Positions 5,896-13,466 of a stretch of 14,008 nt of DNA are shown in pieces (the stretch's first letter is position 1; each line of letters starts with the position of its first letter). Origin of the DNA: JBAXTZ01 sp037129925. GTDB lineage: Bacteria > Bacillota > Negativicutes > JBAXTZ01. The position numbers and the translations under genes were made by a program. The stretch covers positions 1-14,008 of the forward strand of contig JBAXTZ010000064.1 of assembly GCA_037129925.1 (NCBI GenBank), written 5' to 3'. Below the pieces are notes generated by a model. The model made no database searches, was not told where the DNA came from, and was given only the letters and a program-made list of their open reading frames with translations.

Positions 5896-8800
5896 ATGAA
5901 GAGAGTCATAGCAGTTATTGTCATACTAATGATTATGTCGAACACCTTGCAATTGCTGGCAAACGAGCCAGACCAGCTGTCTGTATTGCAAGCCGATATT
6001 AGCAGTATTTCAGCTAAAATTGTGGCTAACAATAATGCTGTCGAAAATTACGAAACGCAGCTACGTACAAAACAAAACGAATTGAGTTCGCTCAATGAAC
6101 AGTTGGCAAAGACCAAAATCGATAACGTCAACGCACAGACAGCCTACGATCGTGCGTATCAAAACCCGGACTTGTTCAATGATGAAACGAATAATCAGTT
6201 AAGGCGCGATTTGAACACTTCGAAATCGAGCTTGAATCAAATCAGTAATGCCGTCTCAAAATTGAATGCGGAGATTGACAAACTTAACAACGACATCCAA
6301 GCACTGAAAAACCAAAACTCCGAATATCAAAAACGGTTGACGAACGACCGAGCTGAGATGTTCGATATTCAGTTCAAATCGCCAAAATGGGTAGAGGGTT
6401 ACGGCGAATCGATTATGGATGAAGATGCGACGGTGAAGGTTTGCATGCAACAAGCAAGGGATTATGCTTTGCACGATGCAACGGAAAAGGCGGGCGCGGC
6501 AGTTCTTGAAGCTACTACCATAGTCGGTATGAATCGGATTACTAAAGATGAAATTAAAACCACAATGCAAGTTCAAACATTACAAGAAGATACTAGCAAT
6601 GGCTATGGGACTGCAAAAAAAGTAGCCTATGGCGATTACGGTAAGTTTGTTTGCACAGTTCGAATACAAGTCGAAAATACCAGTAAATACAATCCATATC
6701 GTGAGGGCGAAAATGTGCCGAACGCTGGCGCGAATGGCACAAATCTCGCAATAGCAACCGGCGGATCTTCCGCTGCTGTTGCGGCGATAATGGCGAATCA
6801 ACCACAAGCAGTCAGTGTACAATCGTTGATTGCAACACCGACAACACTGTCGGGCAAGAACCAATCCGCTGCTATAGACCCAAATATTCAAAGCAACGGG
6901 AACCAACCGATTAACTTCAATAACAATTCTCAGCAATCACTTAATGGCGCTTATGATCAGTTACTAAACCATTATATTAACTATTACAAGGAAAGTGGCC
7001 CCGGCTGGCTACAGCGGACGCAGGTCGGTGTTAGTTATTTCAGCACCAGCAATTTCACTGCTAATATTTCTACCATGCAGCCACTGTATATGTCGGACGA
7101 TTGGTCGCACTCGTTATTTATCCAAGGGAATTATAATTATTCCGGCGCGACAACCGGCAATAGTTTCACAGAAGCTAATTCGGCAACTAACACTATCAAT
7201 GTCGGAGCTGGCTATCGAACGATGTTGTCTGATTGGTCGATGCTTGGCTTAAACGGCTTTTATGATTATCAGCTTAGCACCGGCCATGCCCGTGTAGGTG
7301 GTGGTGCTGAGTTGTTCGCAGGCTCATTGGAGTTTCGTGGAAACTATTATCAAGGCATATCCAACCCGGTCCAAGTTGGAACGGAAGGCTATTGGAACAT
7401 AATGCAACAGGCTGCGAATGGATATGATTATTCTATAGGAACGAATTTATCGCTAATTTCTATGCCTTGGTTGAGCGTTTACGGTCAAGGCTATTCGTGG
7501 ACCGGGCAGCACCCGGATACAAATACTTGGGGTGGCGATTTGTCCGGCTACGGTGTAAAACTTGATTTGCAAGTAACGCCGCAACTACAACTAGAATACG
7601 GCCAAGATTTGAAACAAAACAGCTCTTACGGAAAGTTCAATTTCAATCTGTTGGCGTTGCCGCAACCGGCAATGTTGTGGGGTGACAGCGAAATCAATTC
7701 CGGGGCAAGTAAAAATATTAGTTATAAAATGCAGCAACCAGTGCAACGTAATAACACTATTGTAGTTGAGCAGTACAAGGTAAGACAAACCGGAACGGTT
7801 AATGTAGTTATTAGCGATAACACGGGCGCGGCGCTGATAGGTGTTTCGACAACTTTGAGCGGTAGCGGGCAAGCAACGGCAGCTGTTGGTGCAACCGGAT
7901 ATAGCCAAACCGTAACTACCGACAGCAACGGCACTGCGAGATATTCGGGCGTGCCACTAGGAAATACATATTCAGCCCAAGCAAATATTACCGGATATGC
8001 GCCGAATCCGGTGACAATTAAGCCGACGCAAAGCGGACAGTCGGTAGTAAGCTCTACGAATCCTACTACTCCAAAGGACATAACTCTTACTATTGTCGAC
8101 GCATTCACCGGCAATCCGATTTCCGGAGCTGCAGTTGCTATCCCGAATATTGTTAAAGCTATACCATTATCGGATAGTTTTGGGAAAATCATCATCAGCA
8201 ATGTGCCTAAGTTGGCGACTGAAGCTGGAACAGTGACGAAAAGCGGCTATTCAGCAGGAGCGATACCTGCACTAGATGGAGCAACCACTAACGCAACTGT
8301 TACTATGAGTACTCCGTCGTCAGGAACAATCATCGGGACTATATCTGGCACAACAGTAACAGATGACATAATTGTAAATGTAGACGGAAGTGCAGCACCC
8401 CTAGCTTGGAATGGTACAACTTATACAATCAGTAACGTAGTTGCTGGGACGCATACGATTGCAATAAGCAAGACAAACTATGCAGTTACTCCTGCTACAC
8501 AGAATGTAACAGTACCAGCAGGCGGAACTGTTACTGCTACTGCGATAGTGTTCAGCGCCAATCTGGGAAGTATAACTGGCACAATAACCGGCACGACAGT
8601 TACAAGTGATGTTACGGCTATGATTGACGGAACAAATGCAACCTTGGCTTGGAATGGCACAACTTATACAATCAGTGGCGTAGCGGCTGGTTCGCACACG
8701 ATTGTAATAGGCAAAACGAACTATGCTGCAACTCCTACAACACAGAATGTGACAGTGCCAGCAGGCGGATCTGTCACAGCCAGTTCTGTATTGTTTAGCG

Positions 8801-10314
8801 CCAATCCGGGAACGATAACCGGCACAATAAATGGTACAACCGTTACAAGTGATATTACAGCTACAGTTGACGGAAGTCCAGCAGCTCTGGTTTGGAATGG
8901 CACAACCTATGAAACGGGCTATACGCGCAGCATCACCTCTGGAACACATACATTAGTAATCAGCAAACCTAATTGCACAGCTACCCCTACAACCCAAAAC
9001 GTAACAGTACCAGCAGGTGGAACTGCTACTGCAACTGCGGTAGCGTTTAATACGGGTACAATCGTCGGGTGTGTGCGCACTATGACAAATATAATGGATA
9101 TTGATACAAGTGATATTACTGCTACAGTTGACGGAAGTGCAGCTATTTTGGTTTGGTCTGGTCTTGACTGGAACGGTAAGGACTATACAATCACTAACGT
9201 AGCGGCTGGAACACATACACTAGTAATCAGCAAACCTAATTGCACAGCTACCCCTGCAACCCAAAACGCAACGATACCTGAAGATGGGGAATTTTATGCA
9301 ACTTTGGTAGCGTTTAGCGCCAATCCGGGAAGTATAACTGGCACGATAACCGGCACGACAGTTACAAGTGATGTTACGGCTATGATTGACGGAACAAATG
9401 CAACCTTGGCTTGGAATGGCACAACTTATACAATCAGTGGCGTAGCGGCTGGTTCGCACACGATTGTAATAGGCAAAACGAACTATGCTGCAACTCCTAC
9501 AACACAGAATGTGACAGTGCCAGCAGGCGGATCTGTCACAGCCAGTTCTGTATTGTTTAGCGCCAATCCGGGAACGATAACCGGCACAATAAATGGTACA
9601 ACCGTTACAAGTGATGTTACAGCTACGATTGACGGAACGAATGCAAACTTGTTTTGGAATGGTACGACTTATACAATCAGCAATGTTGCCGCTGGAACAC
9701 ATACGGTAGCAATCAGTAAACCAAATTACACTGCTACTCCTGCAACACAGAACGTAACGGTGACCGCAGGCGGGACTGTTACAGCTACTGCGATAGCGTT
9801 CATTGCCAATCCGGGAAGGATAACCGGAACGATAACTGGCACAACCGCTACAAGTGATATTACAGCGACAGTTGACGGAAGTGCAGCAGCTCTGGTTTGG
9901 AATGGTACAACTTATTCAATAAGCAACGTAGTTGCTGGATCACATACGATAGCAATCAGCAAAGCGCACTATGCAGCTACTCCTGCCACACAGAATTTAA
10001 CAGTACCCGCAGGTGGAATTGTTACAGTAAATGCAGTAACTTTCACGGCCAATACCGGAACAATAACCGGAGCGATAGGTTTAATTGGAGGCTCTTACAC
10101 CGGCGATATTACGGCCGCTGTTGATGGGAGTATTGTACCCTTGGTTTGGAACGGTACGGATTACATAATCAGCAACGTTTCAGCTGAAACGCATACTGTA
10201 GTAATCAGTAAACCTAATTACACGGCTACACCCTCAACTCAGAACGTAACAGTGGCAGCAGGCGGAACTGTTAATGCAACTTATGTGAGCTTACTGTTCA
10301 CCGGCAACCCTTGA
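5896..10314 (+). CDS. Giant inverse autotransporter (intimin/invasin-type adhesin) with coiled-coil/FlgT_N-like periplasmic half and eight repeats
   Basis: 1472-residue outer-membrane adhesin. The ATG at 5896 is chosen for its GGGAG six bases upstream and its signal peptide (MKRVIAVIVILMIMSN); the frame is open back to a TTG at 5857. Order: signal peptide 1-22; coiled coil 25-155; FlgT_N/LPP20-like 165-260 with Cys183/Cys253; Ala- then Asn-rich linker 270-365; inverse-autotransporter barrel about 370-595 (GPGWLQRTQVGVSYFS, GAGYRTMLSDWSMLGLNGFY, amphipathic strands, length fitting 12 strands); the RNNTIVVEQYK segment at about 617, matching the conserved linker after intimin barrels; two Ig-like/carboxypeptidase-regulatory-like domains (632-725, about 735-805); then eight ~81-residue repeats (810-1472). 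Intimins usually carry LysM where this one has the coiled-coil/FlgT_N half. No C-terminal lectin cap is seen. Likely binds a surface or partner cell; ligand unknown. Confidence 0.93.
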   Translation: MKRVIAVIVILMIMSNTLQLLANEPDQLSVLQADISSISAKIVANNNAVENYETQLRTKQNELSSLNEQLAKTKIDNVNAQTAYDRAYQNPDLFNDETNNQLRRDLNTSKSSLNQISNAVSKLNAEIDKLNNDIQALKNQNSEYQKRLTNDRAEMFDIQFKSPKWVEGYGESIMDEDATVKVCMQQARDYALHDATEKAGAAVLEATTIVGMNRITKDEIKTTMQVQTLQEDTSNGYGTAKKVAYGDYGKFVCTVRIQVENTSKYNPYREGENVPNAGANGTNLAIATGGSSAAVAAIMANQPQAVSVQSLIATPTTLSGKNQSAAIDPNIQSNGNQPINFNNNSQQSLNGAYDQLLNHYINYYKESGPGWLQRTQVGVSYFSTSNFTANISTMQPLYMSDDWSHSLFIQGNYNYSGATTGNSFTEANSATNTINVGAGYRTMLSDWSMLGLNGFYDYQLSTGHARVGGGAELFAGSLEFRGNYYQGISNPVQVGTEGYWNIMQQAANGYDYSIGTNLSLISMPWLSVYGQGYSWTGQHPDTNTWGGDLSGYGVKLDLQVTPQLQLEYGQDLKQNSSYGKFNFNLLALPQPAMLWGDSEINSGASKNISYKMQQPVQRNNTIVVEQYKVRQTGTVNVVISDNTGAALIGVSTTLSGSGQATAAVGATGYSQTVTTDSNGTARYSGVPLGNTYSAQANITGYAPNPVTIKPTQSGQSVVSSTNPTTPKDITLTIVDAFTGNPISGAAVAIPNIVKAIPLSDSFGKIIISNVPKLATEAGTVTKSGYSAGAIPALDGATTNATVTMSTPSSGTIIGTISGTTVTDDIIVNVDGSAAPLAWNGTTYTISNVVAGTHTIAISKTNYAVTPATQNVTVPAGGTVTATAIVFSANLGSITGTITGTTVTSDVTAMIDGTNATLAWNGTTYTISGVAAGSHTIVIGKTNYAATPTTQNVTVPAGGSVTASSVLFSANPGTITGTINGTTVTSDITATVDGSPAALVWNGTTYETGYTRSITSGTHTLVISKPNCTATPTTQNVTVPAGGTATATAVAFNTGTIVGCVRTMTNIMDIDTSDITATVDGSAAILVWSGLDWNGKDYTITNVAAGTHTLVISKPNCTATPATQNATIPEDGEFYATLVAFSANPGSITGTITGTTVTSDVTAMIDGTNATLAWNGTTYTISGVAAGSHTIVIGKTNYAATPTTQNVTVPAGGSVTASSVLFSANPGTITGTINGTTVTSDVTATIDGTNANLFWNGTTYTISNVAAGTHTVAISKPNYTATPATQNVTVTAGGTVTATAIAFIANPGRITGTITGTTATSDITATVDGSAAALVWNGTTYSISNVVAGSHTIAISKAHYAATPATQNLTVPAGGIVTVNAVTFTANTGTITGAIGLIGGSYTGDITAAVDGSIVPLVWNGTDYIISNVSAETHTVVISKPNYTATPSTQNVTVAAGGTVNATYVSLLFTGNP
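8554..8853 (+). repeat. 300-bp direct repeat, copy 1
   Basis: Matches 9316-9615 at an offset of 762 bp with only two differences (at 8564 and 8583); 8584-8853 is identical over 270 bp. It covers all of module 2 and the start of module 3. Such identity, synonymous sites included, indicates recent duplication or gene conversion. Confidence 0.95.
9316..9615 (+). repeat. 300-bp direct repeat, copy 2
   Basis: Second copy of the 8554-8853 segment, covering module 5 and the start of module 6. Identity ends abruptly at 9616 (G here, A in the first copy), after which modules 3 and 6 diverge. Confidence 0.95.
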
Positions 10315-10365
10315 ACGACTACTGTTTCGATAACAAGGATAGATTCGCCAAAAGGAGATGAGGAG

Positions 10366-10539
10366 ATGCGCCAGCAATTTGTTGCTTTACTGTCTGATGC
10401 GGTTATGTAGTGTGAAATGAAGGAAACGGTCGGCAGATTTCGAATGAACAATAATTTCGACATTGCAATACAGCTCCGAGCAGAAGCCAGCTCCTTCAGC
10501 GATAAGTTGCAGGTTAAAATATGCAGACTTCAAAAATAA
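10366..10539 (+). pseudogene. Small ORF interrupted by an in-frame amber codon
   Basis: An ATG at 10366 with a good AAGGAG eight bases upstream encodes 14 residues (MRQQFVALLSDAVM), then TAG at 10408-10410. The same frame continues CEMKETVGRFRMNN, NFDIAIQLRAEASSFSDKL and KICRLQK to TAA at 10537. The two parts together look like one 57-codon helical protein with one nonsense codon; an internal ATG at 10417 could restart the second part. Alternatives are a 14-residue leader peptide plus chance, or stop-codon read-through. The rest of the 320-bp gap 10315-10634 is AT-rich, with no clear terminator, suggesting that transcription may continue into the next genes. Confidence 0.4.
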
Positions 10540-10634
10540 TTATGAGACCACTAAACAAAAACTGACTAATGTAAACATGCTGTCGAATTAAGCGAAACCG
10601 ATCAAAAATATTTTAATAAACTATAGGGGGATTC

Positions 10635-10982
10635 ATGACAAACGACCAAAGTACTAAATGTCACGGAATTATTCATACTGCCTCAGCGGCGGCAGCTGCA
10701 GTTGGCGCAGGAATGGCGCAATTACCCGGTTCTGACAATGCTGTTATTATTCCTATTCAGGTGGGTATGATTATTAGTTTAGGTGCGGTTTTTGGGACAA
10801 AATTAACAGAGTCAGCTGCAACGACGGCACTGGCTACCACTGCAGCTTCCTTTGTGGGTAGAGGAATTTCACAATTCTTGGTGGGTTGGATTCCCGTAAT
10901 TGGCAATGCTTTGAATGCGGCCACAGCCGCTGGAGTGACCGAGTCGATTGGTTGGGCGTGTGCAGCTGATTTTGATGATTAA
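10635..10982 (+). CDS. DUF697-like Ala/Gly-rich helical protein
   Basis: 115-residue protein made of hydrophobic Ala/Gly-rich helices. Residues 12-110 follow the DUF697 pattern known from YcjF and GTPase-associated proteins: IIHTASAAAAAVGAG, a short Pro/Asp turn (LPGSDN), IIPIQVGMIISLGAVFG, then a helix ending in ISQFLVGWIPVIGNALNAAT and TESIGW. It probably associates with the membrane as helical hairpins. GGGGG stands seven bases before ATG. It lacks the GTPase domain that DUF697 often accompanies, and no GTPase is seen in the window. It opens a same-strand run with coiled-coil proteins and a membrane protein. Its role is unknown; the family assignment is by pattern recall. Confidence 0.7.
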   Translation: MTNDQSTKCHGIIHTASAAAAAVGAGMAQLPGSDNAVIIPIQVGMIISLGAVFGTKLTESAATTALATTAASFVGRGISQFLVGWIPVIGNALNAATAAGVTESIGWACAADFDD

Positions 10983-10998
10983 GAAGGATGGTCCAATA

Positions 10999-11055
10999 AT
11001 GAATACGAAAAAAAATAGCGTTGTTATGGAAGGGTTATTTCTAGTGTTATATTAG
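10999..11055 (+). CDS. Possible 18-residue micro-ORF
   Basis: MNTKKNSVVMEGLFLVLY with an AAGGA about 11 bases upstream, in the 130-bp gap between two genes. It has a basic start and hydrophobic end, as seen in leader peptides, but is too short for confidence. Confidence 0.15.
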   Translation: MNTKKNSVVMEGLFLVLY

Positions 11056-11068
11056 GGGACAAAACAAA

Positions 11069-11158
11069 ATGAAACTTTGTGATTTTAATAAAAAAAATGA
11101 GGATGGTGCATTATGGCTAACATTTTTTCAAGAGTATGGGATGCAGTTTTTGGCGTAG
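11069..11158 (+). CDS. Possible 29-residue ORF overlapping the next start
   Basis: An ATG at 11069, with GGGG 10-13 bases upstream, opens a 29-residue frame (MKLCDFNKKNEDGALW...) that runs past the start of the next gene at 11113 in another frame. Such an arrangement can couple translation, but chance is equally likely. Confidence 0.15.
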   Translation: MKLCDFNKKNEDGALWLTFFQEYGMQFLA

Positions 11159-11874
11159 GTGATTTGGTTGATAGTTGGGCTAAAGAGCCACTAAAAGTTT
11201 GGGAGCATGAGCGACATGTTGCTGATGAGTTGCGAGCCCATGAACACGATAAGGATCTTAAAAGGTTAGAGGTAGAATTAGAAACCGAGAAGATTGTTGC
11301 AGTGGAACGTGAGCGCACAGAAATTGAGTTACACAAGCAAAGAGTGCTTGATGAATTGGATCAACTGGCTGCCGAAAAAGAACTGGAAAATCGAAAAGAG
11401 TATGTCGAATTACTTTTATTTGCCAAGAATATGACATTGAAAATATCTCTTGATTATGCTGATGCAATCGGGAGGTTACATCCCGAATTAACGGCAAATG
11501 CTAGTAATGTTCTTAATGAACAAGTACGACTTTTTGACGAACAGAAGAAAATAATGAGAAAAGATATTATGGATGAATACAGGCAAATTGCTATAGATTT
11601 CGCTGATGATGATGAAGCAAAAAAAGCTTTTCAGGATATTGCACTAATGTCTTTGAGGAATTATTTGGAGTTAGTTTTCGATATGCAAAAGCGGTTGAAC
11701 GCGACTTTTACTAGCATTACAGATACTATAATCGTAATAGTGGAAAAGGCGAAAACTCAATTAGAGGCTCCGCTAGATGTTCCTTTATATATCGGCAGTG
11801 GATTAAAGCGCGATATTGGAGATACGAAATATATTGAGCAAAGTCGAACGCTAATTGAAAAGAATGGGAATTGA
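11113..11874 (+). CDS. Coiled-coil protein of unknown function (253 aa)
   Basis: No family recognised. Residues 1-28 form an amphipathic, aromatic-rich N-terminus (MANIFSRVWDAVFGVGDLVD) that could dock on a membrane or partner. Residues 30-100 are a highly charged continuous helix or coiled coil (KDLKRLEVELETEKI, ELENRKEYVELLL). Residues 105-225 are further helices with Asp/Glu-rich turns, and the last 30 residues are less regular (LYIGSGLKRDIGD). There is no signal peptide, membrane span or catalytic motif, so it is probably cytoplasmic. GAGGA lies nine bases before the ATG. It is followed after six bases by the next coiled-coil gene, implying one operon and probably one complex. The stator or tether type of role is only a guess from composition. 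Confidence 0.8.
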   Translation: MANIFSRVWDAVFGVGDLVDSWAKEPLKVWEHERHVADELRAHEHDKDLKRLEVELETEKIVAVERERTEIELHKQRVLDELDQLAAEKELENRKEYVELLLFAKNMTLKISLDYADAIGRLHPELTANASNVLNEQVRLFDEQKKIMRKDIMDEYRQIAIDFADDDEAKKAFQDIALMSLRNYLELVFDMQKRLNATFTSITDTIIVIVEKAKTQLEAPLDVPLYIGSGLKRDIGDTKYIEQSRTLIEKNGN

Positions 11875-11880
11875 TGACTG

Positions 11881-12924
11881 ATGGATAATACCGAAATTAT
11901 TGATAAACTATCCAAATACCTAAAAAAGAAATATAACCGATATTCTTCTATTCTGGGTTTGAATATTGATTTTATAGCAAATTATGTTGATAAGATTCTA
12001 ACTGCTCATGTTGGTTCAGATGAACGCAAGCGTATTAGCGTTGAGTTAAAACAACAATTGAATTTATACAATCCGAAACTAATAGTCAGTGATATTCATG
12101 ATGAGATTGTCAATAAGACGATTGAATTGATTAATAAACATGCGAATATTAAATCTAGTGAACTACCGGCTCCTACTACTTTGATAAAGCATGAAGCGAT
12201 TCGAAAGGCATTGTCCGGGTATCTAAAAGGATTTAGTTCAAGGACGCCGTTATCTGTACAGGCTGACTCAATACTTGATTACATTAATAGTGTGATACTG
12301 TCAAAACGCTTTAACCAATCGCGTTGTAATGAAATTAGAAATGAGTTGCAGAATTTTTTACGATCTTTTCCGCTGGACGCAACTGTATCGGAAACATTTG
12401 AAAAAATTGTTTCTGAAACCATAAGTTTAGTTAATGAAACGGATACCAATAGTGAAGTAGTGGAAGATGCCTCTACGCCACCCGGCTCGATGATGTCAAT
12501 AATGAACGATATTTTGTCGAGGGATAATAGTATAGAGGAGGAGATGGATTCAATGAAACATGATGAATTAAAGGTTATTGGCTTGCTAACAGCGTTGGAA
12601 CAGCAAAATCTGCAGCTAATTAAGGAATACAAAGAGGAAATTAAATTTGCTAATGCCATACAAGAGGATATCCGCAGGGAGCGTACGCAATTTTTCACAA
12701 TAAATTTGCGCGAGATAACCGCTACGCTTGCGACTACTCATGTGAACGAAAAGATTAAAGCGGAGTGGCTGCAAGACATTGTAGACAGCTACATCAAGAG
12801 CCTTGAAATAAGCTCACAAATTGCCAAATCGGTAGCCTGTAGTACCCTTGAAATGATTCGCGAGGAAAAGGCAAAGTTGGTTGCTGAAATGCAAAACATA
12901 GTCTCGGTCAACAGGAATGAATAG
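11881..12924 (+). CDS. Helical protein with internal duplication, unknown function (347 aa)
   Basis: No family recognised. Two ~80-residue helical modules are visible. The first, residues about 5-84 (LSKYLKKKYNR, NYVDKILTAHVGS, VELKQQLNLY, IHDEIVNKTIELIN), is echoed by the second at about 103-187 (LSGYLKGFSSR, DYINSVILSKRFN, NELQNFLRSF, FEKIVSETISLVN), with matching spacing. After an acidic, Ser-rich linker (about 190-225), residues 226-347 form long charged helices (LKVIGLLTALEQQNLQLIKEY split across the boundary, EEIKFANAIQEDIRRER). No signal peptide or membrane span. It starts six bases after the previous stop and overlaps the next gene by 8 bp (ATGAATAG), so the three are translationally linked. 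Confidence 0.8.
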   Translation: MDNTEIIDKLSKYLKKKYNRYSSILGLNIDFIANYVDKILTAHVGSDERKRISVELKQQLNLYNPKLIVSDIHDEIVNKTIELINKHANIKSSELPAPTTLIKHEAIRKALSGYLKGFSSRTPLSVQADSILDYINSVILSKRFNQSRCNEIRNELQNFLRSFPLDATVSETFEKIVSETISLVNETDTNSEVVEDASTPPGSMMSIMNDILSRDNSIEEEMDSMKHDELKVIGLLTALEQQNLQLIKEYKEEIKFANAIQEDIRRERTQFFTINLREITATLATTHVNEKIKAEWLQDIVDSYIKSLEISSQIAKSVACSTLEMIREEKAKLVAEMQNIVSVNRNE

Positions 12925-13432
12925 CTGCAGCGACAGCAATTTATTGATTGCCGATGCGTTAATGGTCTTTAAGAAGATGCGCGAAAAAATAGCCGTCGGC
13001 GCTATGTGCCACTTTGACGAAATCAAACATTCGTTACACGAGGAAAAGAAATCGTTACGAGTTATGCGGCGCGATCTCTATGTAGCCGAATGGTTGCTTC
13101 TCCATTGGAGTGAATTTGTTTCAACATTGGATAAAGACATCGGCATCAGCAAAGAAAAAAGAATCAAATACTATTCAAATCATTTGAATACGTTGGTAAA
13201 TTCACTGACAGCTCACTCTGCTAATTGGCATCACAATGTGTTGCTTGATGTGTTGACTACAAGTAAAAATTTTTATGAAGAAGTCCTGACATCTGACGAA
13301 CTTGCAAAAAAAGATCTTATCAAGGCAGAAATTATGAGGAAAAGCCTGATATCTAAACTTAGGCAGCAAATTGAGGACGCTAAAGTTGAAGAAAATTTGG
13401 CTCGTGCTAATAATGGTATTATATCGGAATAG
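12917..13432 (+). CDS. Small helical protein of unknown function (171 aa)
   Basis: No family recognised. All-helical, charged, with His/Trp-rich centre (AEWLLLHWSEFVSTLDKD, SANWHHNVLLDV) and a basic-acidic coiled-coil C-terminus (AEIMRKSLISKLRQQIEDAK). There is no secretion signal. It begins within the last codons of the preceding gene, a translational-coupling arrangement typical of subunits made in fixed ratio. It is followed after 34 bp by a membrane-protein gene with its own ribosome site. Confidence 0.8.
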   Translation: MNSCSDSNLLIADALMVFKKMREKIAVGAMCHFDEIKHSLHEEKKSLRVMRRDLYVAEWLLLHWSEFVSTLDKDIGISKEKRIKYYSNHLNTLVNSLTAHSANWHHNVLLDVLTTSKNFYEEVLTSDELAKKDLIKAEIMRKSLISKLRQQIEDAKVEENLARANNGIISE

Positions 13433-13466
13433 CCAATATAGCCGGAATTTTAGGAGAAAATAATTT

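Larger units (their letters stand above)
8323..10311 (+). repeat. Eight tandem ~81-residue extracellular repeat modules
   Basis: Module starts lie at 8323, 8566, 8809, 9055, 9328, 9571, 9814 and 10057; lengths are 81 residues apart from modules 3 (82), 4 (91) and 8 (85). The consensus reads GTITGTI.GTTVTSD, then DG...LWNGTTYTISNV, AGTHT..ISK.NYTATP, TQNVTV.AGG. The fold is probably a beta-sandwich of the carboxypeptidase-regulatory or Ig type. Thr/Ala-rich and almost free of charged surface patches, as in adhesin stalks. Confidence 0.9.

Noticed and set aside
7591..9702. Several minus-strand open frames of 60-182 codons across the adhesin repeats
   Set aside because: They echo the repeat periodicity, have Cys-rich or Val/Pro-rich artefact composition, and lack ribosome sites. 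They are shadows of the real gene.
9897..10124. 75-codon plus-strand frame inside the adhesin repeats
   Set aside because: Out-of-frame reading of a repeat module, with an Asn/Ser/Cys/Arg-rich sequence and no ribosome site.
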